Position numbers and translations under genes: made by a program
Source of the DNA: Halothiobacillus sp.
Lineage (GTDB): Bacteria; Pseudomonadota; Gammaproteobacteria; Halothiobacillales; Halothiobacillaceae
Length of the DNA stretch: 64,000 bases
Direction: 5' to 3'
NCBI GenBank assembly: GCA_016278265.1
Contig: JADQCE010000003.1
Location: 372,001 to 436,000, forward strand
Part shown: piece by piece, positions 37,156-44,751 of the stretch
How the letters are laid out: each line of letters starts with the position of its first letter
How positions within the stretch are numbered: the first letter of the stretch is position 1
Notes under the pieces: model-generated
Databases searched by the model: none
Told to the model about the DNA's origin: nothing
Seen by the model: the letters and a program-made list of their open reading frames with translations, nothing else

Positions 37156-37881
37156 TCAAAGAGTTGAGCGCGGCGCTAGGGCCGCCGTCGCGGCCAGAAA
37201 ATCGTCCAACGTGAGGAACGGCGCGGTATCCATCGGCTCGCCGCGGCTGTTGGGCAGGGTGATCGCCCGCAGGTGGCGGATGCCGAAGTCCTCGGCGGCC
37301 GCCAGGGCGACCAGGTTGTCGTCGACCAGCAGGGTGCGGTCGGGGTCGAAGTGCAGTTGCTGGTCGAGTTGCTCCCAGAAGCGCGGTGATTCCTTGGCCG
37401 CGCCGATCTCGTGGGCGTTGAAGATCCGATCGAGCCGCGCCGAGAGATCGACCCGCTCGAACTTGAGATCGACGCTTGCCGGGTGGGCATTGGTCACCAG
37501 TACGCGTTGTTTGCCCGCCGCGCCCAGGCGCTCGAGGAAATCGGGCACGCCGTGGCGATAGCGGATGTGATGGGCCAGTTCGCGTTTCAAGGCGATCAGG
37601 TCGAGCTCGTTGCGACAATCGGGGGCCAGCGCGCGGTGCCAGTCGTCGAGGCAGTACCAGGCCAGTTGGCCGCGCAGCCCCTCGAAGCGGGCGTTGAGTC
37701 GCGCCATCGCCTCGGGCTCGGCAAGCCCGCTCAGCTCGACGTAGCGCTGCGGGAAGTGTTCCTTCCAGAAGCGGGCATCGAAGTCGAGATCGAGCAGCGT
37801 GCCGTCCATGTCCAGCAGGACGGTGTCGATCTCGCCCCAGGGCAGGGCCGGGGGCGGCGCGGAAGATTCGCTCATGGGCAT
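37156..37881 (-). CDS. yrfG: HAD-family nucleotidase (YrfG-like GMP/IMP nucleotidase)
   Basis: 241 residues; ATG 37875 two codons in is equally possible, since neither has a clear ribosome-binding site. HAD motif I is VLLDMDGTLLDLDFDARFW, motif II LVTNAHPAS, and motif III/IV KESPRFW with LLVDDNLVALAAAEDFGI. The LDLDFDARFWKEHFPQRY segment matches the YrfG group, in which the E. coli enzyme dephosphorylates GMP and IMP. Specificity is inferred from family resemblance only. Confidence 0.8.
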   Translation of the reverse strand: MPMSESSAPPPALPWGEIDTVLLDMDGTLLDLDFDARFWKEHFPQRYVELSGLAEPEAMARLNARFEGLRGQLAWYCLDDWHRALAPDCRNELDLIALKRELAHHIRYRHGVPDFLERLGAAGKQRVLVTNAHPASVDLKFERVDLSARLDRIFNAHEIGAAKESPRFWEQLDQQLHFDPDRTLLVDDNLVALAAAEDFGIRHLRAITLPNSRGEPMDTAPFLTLDDFLAATAALAPRSTL

Positions 37882-37983
37882 CGGCTAACGGGATTGGGTG
37901 GGCCGGCTTAGAGCCGGTGGCAAATACTATCAGTACAGACAGACGAGCCGGGCGGACGGTTCCGGCACAACAGGAGAGAGACG

Positions 37984-38199
37984 ATGGCTGAATCGACAGT
38001 CCGCATCGAGCTCAACGGCGAGCCGCGCGACGTGCCCGAGGGCACCACGATCGAGGCGCTGGTCACGCTGGCCGGAACGAGCGGCAAGCGCTACGCGGTC
38101 GAGGTCAACGGCGAGATCTGCCCGCGTGCCGAGCACGCCAGTACCGTGGCCGCCGACGGTGATCGGGTCGAGATCGTCCAGGCGATCGGCGGGGGCTGA
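37984..38199 (+). CDS. thiS: Sulfur carrier protein ThiS
   Basis: 71 residues, beta-grasp: VRIELNGEPRDVPEGTTIEALV, YAVEVNGEICPR, GDRVEIVQAIGGG. The C-terminal Gly-Gly receives the thiocarboxylate used to build the thiamine thiazole. The VNGEIVPR-like and VQAIGGG segments mark ThiS rather than MoaD. A GGAGAGA site precedes the ATG. Normally thiG follows; here a gamma-glutamyltransferase gene does, two bases after the stop. Confidence 0.9.
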   Translation: MAESTVRIELNGEPRDVPEGTTIEALVTLAGTSGKRYAVEVNGEICPRAEHASTVAADGDRVEIVQAIGGG

Positions 38200-38201
38200 G
38201 C

Positions 38202-39899
38202 GTGAGAGTGCTGCGCCGGTTCGCCCTCGCTCTTGTCTTCCTGCCGGGGGCGTTCGGCCAGGCCGCACTCGCGGCACCGGGCCAGGCCGCCATCGCCACC
38301 GCCCACCCCATGGCCACGGCCGCCGGGCGCGAGGTGCTGGAGGCCGGCGGCAATGCCTTCGACTCGGCGGTCGCCATCACCGCTGCGCTGGCGGTGGTCG
38401 AGCCCTACAGCTCCGGCCTGGGTGGCGGCGGCTTCTACCTGCTCCATGACGCGACAAGCGGGCGCGATGTGATGCTCGATGCCCGCGAGCGTGCGCCGGG
38501 GCAGGCCAGACGCGACATGTATCTCGACGACCAGGGCAACCCCCAACCCGATCGGTCCGTCGATGGCGCGTTGGCCGCCGGCGTCCCCGGCATTCCCGCC
38601 GCGCTCGATCACCTGGCCGCCGATTACGGCGCACTGCCTCTAAGCACGACCCTCGATCCGGCCATCCGTGCCGCCCGCGACGGCTTTGCGGTCACCGAGA
38701 TGTATCGCCGCCTGGCCGGCTTCCGCGAGGAACTGCTGGCGAACGATCCGGGCAGCCGGTCGATCTTCCTGGATGATGGCAAGCTCCCGGCGCTGGGGCA
38801 TGTCATTCGCCAACCGGACCTTGCCGAGACGCTCGAGCGTCTCGCCGTCGAGGGCCGCGACGGCTTCTACCAGGGCGAGCTGGCGGGGCGACTGGTCGAC
38901 GGGGTGCGCAAGGCCGGCGGCATCTGGTGTCGCTCGGATCTCGCCGGCTACCGCGTGGTCGAGCGCGAGCCGGTGGTCAGCCACTTCCGTGGCTTCGAGG
39001 TGGTTTCCGCCGCGCCGCCGTCCTCCGGCGGCGTGGCCATCGCGCAGATACTGAACACCTATGGCGCACTCGAGCGCCGCGCCGGCGGGCTGGACGACCT
39101 GTCCGTGCTGGGCCTGCATTACCGGGTCGAGGCGATGCGCCGCGCCTACCGTGATCGCGCCGAGTACCTGGGCGACCCGGACTACGTCGACATGCCGCTC
39201 GAACGACTCACCGGCGACGACTACGCCGCCGGGCTGGCGGTGGGCATCTCCCCGACCGACGCCACGCCCTCATCGAGTCTCGCCCCGGTGGTCACCGAGC
39301 CCGAAGGCCCCCACACCACGCATTTCTCGGTGATGGACGGCGAGGGCAACTACGTCGCCGCCACCCTCTCGATCAACTACCCGTTCGGCGCCGGGGTGAC
39401 CGTGCCGGGCACCGGCGTGCTCCTGAACGACGAGATGGACGACTTCTCGCAAAAGCCGGGCGTGCCCAATGTCTACGGGCTGGTCGGCGCCGAGGCCAAT
39501 GCCATTGCCCCGGGCAAGCGACCATTGTCCTCGATGTCGCCCACCTTCGTGCGCAGCGAGGATCTGATCGGCGTGCTCGGCACGCCCGGCGGCTCGCGCA
39601 TCATCACCATGGTGCTCGGTGGCGTGCTGGCGGCGACCCGGGGCGAGCCGGTCGACCAGTGGGTGGCCGCGCCGCGCATCCACCACCAGTACCTGCCCGA
39701 CCGGATCGAGGTCGAGCCCGACCTGCTCAGTGATGCGCAGCGCGCCGAGCTCGAGTTGATGGGGCATCGCATCGAGGTCAATGACGGCTTCGGCAACATG
39801 CAGGCGGTTGCCTGGTGGCGTGACGACGGCCGACTCGAGGCGGCCAGCGACCCGCGCGGGGAAGGGCAGGCGGACGTGTTTGCCCCCGAGGCGCCATGA
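38202..39899 (+). CDS. ggt: Gamma-glutamyltransferase
   Basis: 565 residues from GTG 38202. A signal peptide (LRRFALALVFLPGAFGQAALA) directs it to the periplasm. Large-subunit motifs include GGNAFDSAVAITAALAVVEPYSSGLGGGGFYL. Autocleavage is expected before Thr372 (TTHFSVMDGEGNYVAATLSIN), creating the small subunit with its N-terminal nucleophile; GKRPLSSMSPT and GTPGGSRIITMVLGG follow. It breaks gamma-glutamyl bonds of glutathione. It is coupled to thiS upstream and to a UbiC-like gene downstream (ATGA). Confidence 0.94.
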   Translation: MRVLRRFALALVFLPGAFGQAALAAPGQAAIATAHPMATAAGREVLEAGGNAFDSAVAITAALAVVEPYSSGLGGGGFYLLHDATSGRDVMLDARERAPGQARRDMYLDDQGNPQPDRSVDGALAAGVPGIPAALDHLAADYGALPLSTTLDPAIRAARDGFAVTEMYRRLAGFREELLANDPGSRSIFLDDGKLPALGHVIRQPDLAETLERLAVEGRDGFYQGELAGRLVDGVRKAGGIWCRSDLAGYRVVEREPVVSHFRGFEVVSAAPPSSGGVAIAQILNTYGALERRAGGLDDLSVLGLHYRVEAMRRAYRDRAEYLGDPDYVDMPLERLTGDDYAAGLAVGISPTDATPSSSLAPVVTEPEGPHTTHFSVMDGEGNYVAATLSINYPFGAGVTVPGTGVLLNDEMDDFSQKPGVPNVYGLVGAEANAIAPGKRPLSSMSPTFVRSEDLIGVLGTPGGSRIITMVLGGVLAATRGEPVDQWVAAPRIHHQYLPDRIEVEPDLLSDAQRAELELMGHRIEVNDGFGNMQAVAWWRDDGRLEAASDPRGEGQADVFAPEAP

Positions 39900-40396
39900 G
39901 CCGGTTTGCCCTGGGCTGCTTCCGGGCCACGGCGCGGCCGGCGGGGGGCGAGACGCTGTTCAGCCTCCCGGCCGCCCAGCGGCGGCTGGCCGGCACACCG
40001 GGATCGTTTACGCGCGCATTGCACCGGGAAACCGGCCATCCCGTGATCGTCCGCCGGCTTGCGGAAGGCTGGCGCGATCACGTGCCGGGTCACTGGCCCG
40101 TCCCGCGGGCCACCCGCGTCTGGCAACGGCGCGTGCGCCTGGAGAGCGGTGCGGCCCGGATCGAGGCGATGACCGAGGTCGCCGGGGTCAACGGCCCCAT
40201 CCCGCCGAAGCTCCACCGCGCGATCACCGGCCTGGGCGACATGCCGCTGATGGAGGTGCTCGCCCGTCAGCCGCGCTGCCGGCGACTGAGCTTCCGGGTC
40301 CGTCGCGAGGGGCGCCTGATCACCCGCGAGACGGTCTACCGCATCCACCTCGCTCGCGTGCGTGTCACCGAGTGGTTCGACGTTGACCTGCGCTGA
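39896..40396 (+). CDS. Chorismate-lyase-like (UbiC family) protein
   Basis: 166 residues; the ATG overlaps the ggt stop. The order of motifs follows UbiC: GSFTRALHRETGHPVIVRRLAEGW, WQRRVRLESG, LGDMPLMEVLA, then TRETVYRIHLARVRVTEWF, where UbiC has LG-X-X-PLG-X-X-LF, GRRS and a catalytic Glu in LTELF. Glu and the key Arg positions appear kept, but the usual GRRSXF motif is changed. UbiC releases pyruvate from chorismate to give 4-hydroxybenzoate for ubiquinone. Activity is not assured. A strong terminator follows. Confidence 0.65.
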   Translation: MSRFALGCFRATARPAGGETLFSLPAAQRRLAGTPGSFTRALHRETGHPVIVRRLAEGWRDHVPGHWPVPRATRVWQRRVRLESGAARIEAMTEVAGVNGPIPPKLHRAITGLGDMPLMEVLARQPRCRRLSFRVRREGRLITRETVYRIHLARVRVTEWFDVDLR

Positions 40397-40423
40397 GGCG
40401 TGACCCGGCAGGCCACCACGAAA

Positions 40424-40457
40424 AAGCCGCGCCCGGTATCGCTCCGGGGCGCGGCTT
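40424..40457 (+). terminator. Terminator after the UbiC-like gene
   Basis: AAGCCGCGCCC pairs with GGGCGCGGCTT over a 12-base loop; AAA precedes and ATTT follows. It ends the thiS-ggt-ubiC-like operon. Confidence 0.8.
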
Positions 40458-40461
40458 ATTT

Positions 40462-40729
40462 GGGAAGGTCTGCACGAATCCGATGCCACTCTGGCCTGGC
40501 GGGGCGTTCGTGATCAAGGCGCGATGTCGCCGGCGTGCCGGTGGCCACGTCAAGACGTCGCAACGCAGAGCACGGGCGCCCCGCCAGGCCCCACAGGGCG
40601 CGCCTTGAGCCGGACATCTGCTGCGTTGCCGTCCTTGGAAAGGGAATCACCCTTCCACGACGGACGGTCGCCTTGCATCTGCCCGGCTCAAGGCACGCAG
40701 AGTGGTATCGGATTCGTGCAGACCTTCCC
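40462..40729. repeat. TIR hairpin element, copy 3 (268 bp)
   Basis: Perfect 23-bp terminal inverted repeats starting GGGAAGGTCTGCACGAATCC. The interior differs from copies 1 and 2 but keeps an internally complementary layout (GCCTGGCGGGG and CCCCGCCAGGC arms). It fills most of the 352-base gap between convergent genes, starting five bases after the terminator. Confidence 0.8.
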
Positions 40730-40748
40730 TGAGGCTGATGGTCCGGCC

Positions 40749-41411
40749 TTAGCCGAATTCCATGCTCTGGGTGTTGCCGCCCAGGTCGCCGAGGGTCTTT
40801 TTGACCTGCTCGGTGAAGGCGGGCGGGCCGCAGACATAGAACTCCTCGGACAGGTCGCGCACGTGCTCGCGGATAAAGCCGTCGTCGACGTGGCCGCTAT
40901 GGGTGCACAGCGGCGAGTGCTCGCGGGTGCAGACGAAATGGGCGTTCTCGCCGAAGGCGGCCTCCAGTTCGCGCTGCTGGATGATGTCGTCGGGGGTTTT
41001 GTTCGAGTAGATCAGCTTCTGTCCCTCGAGCTCACCACGGTCCGCGAGATCCCGAATGATGGCGAGGAACGGCGTGATGCCGGCGCCACCGGCGATAAAC
41101 CAGCCCGGCCCGTCGTAGGTGAAGCTGTCGAACGGTTCGGAGAGCAGCAGTTTCTGCCCCGGTTGTGACTTGCCCAGCGTCTGCGTCATGCCGTCGTGAT
41201 CGCCGTAGCTCTTGATCATCAGTTCCAGCACGCGGTCGTCGACCCGGTTGGTCAGCGTGAAAGGCCGGGCCTCGTCGTGCCACTTGGGCTCGTCGATGGC
41301 CAGTTCGATCGCCTGTCCCGGCGTGAACGAGAAGCCCTCGGGCTTGGCCAGGATGTAACGCTGGACGTCGTGGGTAACGAATTCGCGCAGAAGGAGTTCG
41401 GTCTGGAACAT
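40749..41411 (-). CDS. FAD/NAD(P)-binding flavodoxin/ferredoxin reductase-like oxidoreductase
   Basis: 220 residues. FAD-binding barrel: FSFTPGQAIELAI and ARPFTLTN (the RXYS-type flavin motif, with FT in place of YS). NAD(P)-binding half: GPGWFIAGGAGITPFLAIIRDL and EEFYVCGPPAFTEQV. It would move electrons between NAD(P)H and a small acceptor; no ferredoxin or flavodoxin gene is adjacent. It is transcribed away from rpe across a shared 294-base promoter region. Exact partner unknown. Confidence 0.82.
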   Translation of the reverse strand: MFQTELLLREFVTHDVQRYILAKPEGFSFTPGQAIELAIDEPKWHDEARPFTLTNRVDDRVLELMIKSYGDHDGMTQTLGKSQPGQKLLLSEPFDSFTYDGPGWFIAGGAGITPFLAIIRDLADRGELEGQKLIYSNKTPDDIIQQRELEAAFGENAHFVCTREHSPLCTHSGHVDDGFIREHVRDLSEEFYVCGPPAFTEQVKKTLGDLGGNTQSMEFG

Positions 41412-41705
41412 AGTGGTGTTGAATCTGGCTCGGCTGGAAAATGTCGGGGGAGTCTAGCCGATTTGCGCCACCGTCGCTGCCAGGGCCCCGAAGATGACGC
41501 CGAACGCGGCGCGTGCCGGATGGCCGCAACGCGCCTCCCGGCCGGTGGTTGACCCATGCCGTTCTTAAAAAATCGCGCCGAATCCGGTACATTGACCGCC
41601 AGTTTCCGCGCGTGTGTTGAATTGCCCGAGTCCGTGTCGACGGCCGGGCCCAGAGCCGCGCGCCCGAATTTCCCCCGCATTTTGCAAGTATCCGAGGAAC
41701 GCGAG

Positions 41706-42395
41706 ATGAGCGACTACATCATTGCCCCGAGCATCCTGTCTGCCGACTTCGCCCGCCTGGGCGAGGAAGTGGACAACGTCCTGAAGTCGGGCGCCGACTG
41801 GGTCCACTTCGACGTGATGGACAACCACTACGTGCCCAACCTGACCATCGGCCCGCTGGTCTGCGACGCGCTGCGCAAGCACGGCGTCACCGCGCCGATC
41901 GACGTCCACTTGATGGTCAAGCCGGTCGATCGCATCATCCCGGACTTCGCCAAGGCCGGTGCCACCTCGATCACCTTCCACCCGGAGGCCACCGAGCACG
42001 TCGACCGCAGCCTGCAGCTGGTTCGTGACGAGGGCTGCCAGTCCGGTCTCGTCTTCAACCCGGGCACCCCGCTGGACGTGCTGGAATGGGTGATCGACAA
42101 GGTCGACATCGTCCTGCTGATGTCCGTCAACCCGGGCTTCGGCGGCCAGAAGTTCATCCCGGCGACCCTCGAGAAGGCCCGCCAGGCGCGCGAGATCATC
42201 GACCGCTCCGGCCGTGACATCCGCCTCGAGATCGACGGTGGCGTTTCCAGCGCCAACATCGCCGAGATCGCCGCAGCCGGCGTCGACACCTTCGTTTCCG
42301 GCTCCGCTCTGTTCGGCAAGGGCCAGGATTCCGACCCCAATGGCTACGACAGCGTCATCAAGGAGATGCGCGCCGAGCTGGCCAAGGTCAAGTGA
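41706..42395 (+). CDS. rpe: Ribulose-phosphate 3-epimerase
   Basis: 229 residues from ATG 41706, behind a GAGGAACGCGAG ribosome-binding site; upstream frame excluded. [35 protein letters not shown] (metal His/Asp), [25 protein letters not shown] and [12 protein letters not shown] are all family signatures. It interconverts ribulose-5-phosphate and xylulose-5-phosphate in the pentose phosphate and Calvin cycles. Its stop overlaps the gph start (TGATG). rpe-gph-trpE is a conserved order. Confidence 0.96.
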   Translation: MSDYIIAPSILSADFARLGEEVDNVLKSGADWVHFDVMDNHYVPNLTIGPLVCDALRKHGVTAPIDVHLMVKPVDRIIPDFAKAGATSITFHPEATEHVDRSLQLVRDEGCQSGLVFNPGTPLDVLEWVIDKVDIVLLMSVNPGFGGQKFIPATLEKARQAREIIDRSGRDIRLEIDGGVSSANIAEIAAAGVDTFVSGSALFGKGQDSDPNGYDSVIKEMRAELAKVK

Positions 42396-43069
42396 TGCCA
42401 CGCTTCACGCCACGCATGGTGCTGTTCGACCTGGACGGCACCCTGGTCGACTCGGTGCCCGACCTGCTGGTCTCGGTCAATGCCATGCAGCGTGAGCTGG
42501 GCAACCCCGAGCGCGCCGAAGAGGACGTCCGCAACTGGGTGGGTAACGGCGTCGAGCGGCTGGTCGAGCGCGCGCTGACCAACGACCTCGACGGCACGCC
42601 CGATCCGGCCGAACTCGACGAGGCCCTGCCGGTATTCAAGCGTCACTACGCCGAGAACAACGGCCAGCACTCGCAGGTCTTCGACGGCGTGTTGCAGGGG
42701 CTGGAGTTCGTCAAGTCGCTGGGCCTGCCGATGGGTTGCGTGACCAACAAGGCCGAGGCGTTCACCCTGCCGCTGCTCGAGCAGACCGGCCTGCGTGATC
42801 ACTTCGAGGTGGTCATCAGCGGCGACACCCTGCCGCTGAAGAAACCGGACCCGGCCCCGCTGATCTACTCGGCGGGCTGGTTCCACGTTCACCCCTCCGA
42901 GGCGCTGATGATCGGCGACTCGATCTCCGACGTGAAGGCCGCCCGCGCCGCGGGCTTCTCGATCGTCTGCATGAGCTATGGCTACAACCACGGCAAGGAC
43001 ATCCGGGACTTCGACCCGGATGCCGTCATCGACTCGATGACGGAGTTGTCCGGGTTGATCGGCCGGTAA
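42395..43069 (+). CDS. gph: Phosphoglycolate phosphatase
   Basis: 224 residues from the ATG sharing a base with the rpe stop (a GTG one codon earlier is possible). HAD motifs: MVLFDLDGTLVDSVPDLL, GCVTNKAEAF, KKPDPAPL and MIGDSISDVKAARAAG. It dephosphorylates 2-phosphoglycolate, which arises from RuBisCO oxygenation or from repair of DNA 3'-phosphoglycolate ends. Coupling to rpe suits a carbon-fixing host but is also found in heterotrophs. Confidence 0.94.
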   Translation: MPRFTPRMVLFDLDGTLVDSVPDLLVSVNAMQRELGNPERAEEDVRNWVGNGVERLVERALTNDLDGTPDPAELDEALPVFKRHYAENNGQHSQVFDGVLQGLEFVKSLGLPMGCVTNKAEAFTLPLLEQTGLRDHFEVVISGDTLPLKKPDPAPLIYSAGWFHVHPSEALMIGDSISDVKAARAAGFSIVCMSYGYNHGKDIRDFDPDAVIDSMTELSGLIGR

Positions 43070-43089
43070 GCCGCATGCCGGGGCCAGGG

Positions 43090-43137
43090 ATGATGGCGAC
43101 GGGGACGACGCGATGGCGGAGACGATGGCGTAGCTGA
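43090..43137 (+). CDS. Possible trp leader peptide
   Basis: A 15-codon open frame, [15 protein letters not shown], ends 47 bases before trpE and contains two Trp codons separated by three Arg codons. This resembles leader peptides that sense charged tRNA-Trp. The ribosome-binding site is weak (GGGG seven bases upstream). The local GATGGCG repetition could produce such a frame by chance, so confidence is low. Confidence 0.35.
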   Translation: MMATGTTRWRRRWRS

Positions 43138-43157
43138 AACGCCCACTCGTCCCCGTC
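43098..43157 (+). promoter_or_regulatory. Hairpin in the trpE leader
   Basis: GACGGGGACGA (43098-43108) is perfectly complementary to TCGTCCCCGTC (43147-43157). The 5' arm lies within the candidate leader peptide, ahead of its Trp codons, so a stalled ribosome would melt it. No U-rich terminator follows, hence no classic attenuator. Confidence 0.5.
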
Positions 43158-43184
43158 CCTCGTTACCCCGTTCCGGAGCCCGTC

Positions 43185-44690
43185 ATGCCCAACCGTTTTC
43201 AGCCCTACCAGCCCACCCGCGTCGACCTCGAGCAGCTCGCCGCCGAGGGCTACAACCGCGTCCCCGTCACCCGCCGCGTGCTGGGCGACTACGACACGCC
43301 GCTGTCCGTCTACCGCAAGCTGGTCGAGGGGCCGTTCGGCTACCTGTTCGAGTCGGTCACCGGCGGCGAGCGCTGGGGGCGCTACTCGATCATCGGCCTG
43401 CCGTCTTCCACCGTCCTGACCGTCCACGGCCACCGCGTGGTGGTGAAACAGAACGGCGAGATCGTCGAGGACGAAACCGTCGACGACCCGCTCGCCTGGA
43501 TCGAGACCTTCAAGGCCCGCTACCGCGTCTTCGAGCCCCTCGATATGCCGCGCTTTCACGGCGGGCTGGTCGGCTACTTCGGCTTCGAGACCATCGGCTA
43601 CATCGAGCCGCGCCTGGCCAACTTCGACGCCGACGACCCGTTGGGTGTGCCCGACATCCTGCTGATGGCCAGCGAAGAGGTGGTCGTGGTCGACAACCTC
43701 TCCAGCGAGCTGCTGCTGGTGACCCTGATCGACCCGGCCGAGACCGGCGCGATCGATCTAGCCCAGGTGCGTCTCGATACGCTGGCCGCCCGCCTGCGCG
43801 AGCCGGTGGCCAACTACGGATCAAGCGCCCCGGGCAAGCCGATCGACGAGAACGACTTTACCGCCACCTTCACCCGCGAAGGCTACGAGAACGCCGTGCG
43901 CTCCATCCGCGAGTACATCGCGGCGGGGGATGTCATGCAGGTGGTGCCCAGCCAGCGGATGAGCATCGAGTTTGGCGCCGAGCCGATCGACCTCTACCGC
44001 GCGCTGCGCAGCATCAACCCCTCGCCTTACATGTACTTCATCGATGCCGGCGAGTTCACCGTGGTGGGTTCGAGCCCCGAGATCCTCGCCCGGCTCGAGG
44101 ACGGCACGGTCACCGTCCGTCCCATCGCCGGCACCCGCCCGCGCGGGGCCACGGAGGCCGAGGACAAGGCCCTCGAGCAGGATCTCCTGAGCGATCCCAA
44201 GGAGATCGCCGAGCACGTCATGCTGATCGACCTGGGGCGCAACGACACCGGCCGTGTTGCCAAGGTGGGCAGCGTCAAGCTCGAGGAGCGCATGATCATC
44301 GAGCGCTACTCGCACGTCATGCACATCGTCTCGCAGGTCACCGGTCAGCTGGACGACGATCTCAACGCCATGGACGTCCTGCGCGCGACCTTCCCCGCCG
44401 GCACCGTCTCGGGTGCACCCAAGATCCGCGCGCTGGAGATCATCCAGGAGCTCGAGCCGGTCAAGCGCGGCGTCTACGCCGGGGCGGTGGGTTACTGGGC
44501 CTGGAACGGCAACATGGATACGGCGATTGCGATCCGTACCGGGGTGATCAAGGACGGGCAGTTGCATGTTCAGGCGGGTGGCGGGATCGTCGCCGACTCG
44601 ATTCCTGCGACTGAGTGGGAAGAGACGTTGAATAAGCGGCGGGCGTTGTTCAGGGCGGCGAATATGGCTAGTCGGGGGTTGGATGGTTAA
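43185..44690 (+). CDS. trpE: Anthranilate synthase component I
   Basis: 501 residues. The N-terminal domain has [20 protein letters not shown], which includes the LLES-like feedback region for tryptophan binding. The C-terminal chorismate-binding domain holds [46 protein letters not shown] and [19 protein letters not shown]. It converts chorismate and glutamine-derived ammonia to anthranilate. trpG is not in the window; an AT-richer island begins just after the stop. The last ~130 bases already use more AT-rich codons than the rest. Confidence 0.96.
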   Translation: MPNRFQPYQPTRVDLEQLAAEGYNRVPVTRRVLGDYDTPLSVYRKLVEGPFGYLFESVTGGERWGRYSIIGLPSSTVLTVHGHRVVVKQNGEIVEDETVDDPLAWIETFKARYRVFEPLDMPRFHGGLVGYFGFETIGYIEPRLANFDADDPLGVPDILLMASEEVVVVDNLSSELLLVTLIDPAETGAIDLAQVRLDTLAARLREPVANYGSSAPGKPIDENDFTATFTREGYENAVRSIREYIAAGDVMQVVPSQRMSIEFGAEPIDLYRALRSINPSPYMYFIDAGEFTVVGSSPEILARLEDGTVTVRPIAGTRPRGATEAEDKALEQDLLSDPKEIAEHVMLIDLGRNDTGRVAKVGSVKLEERMIIERYSHVMHIVSQVTGQLDDDLNAMDVLRATFPAGTVSGAPKIRALEIIQELEPVKRGVYAGAVGYWAWNGNMDTAIAIRTGVIKDGQLHVQAGGGIVADSIPATEWEETLNKRRALFRAANMASRGLDG

Positions 44691-44751
44691 GAACGATAAC
44701 CACACTCCCCATCTCAGCAGTTAAGGAAAATTCCGACAAGGATTGGTTTTC

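Noticed and set aside
37882-37983. TPP riboswitch upstream of thiS
   Set aside because: Only a short CCGGCT/AGCCGG hairpin is present; the conserved CUGAGA and ACCUGAU-type elements are absent.
43070-43184. Classic trp attenuator terminator before trpE
   Set aside because: A leader-like ORF and one hairpin exist, but no terminator stem with a U tract follows, so the full attenuation model is not supported.
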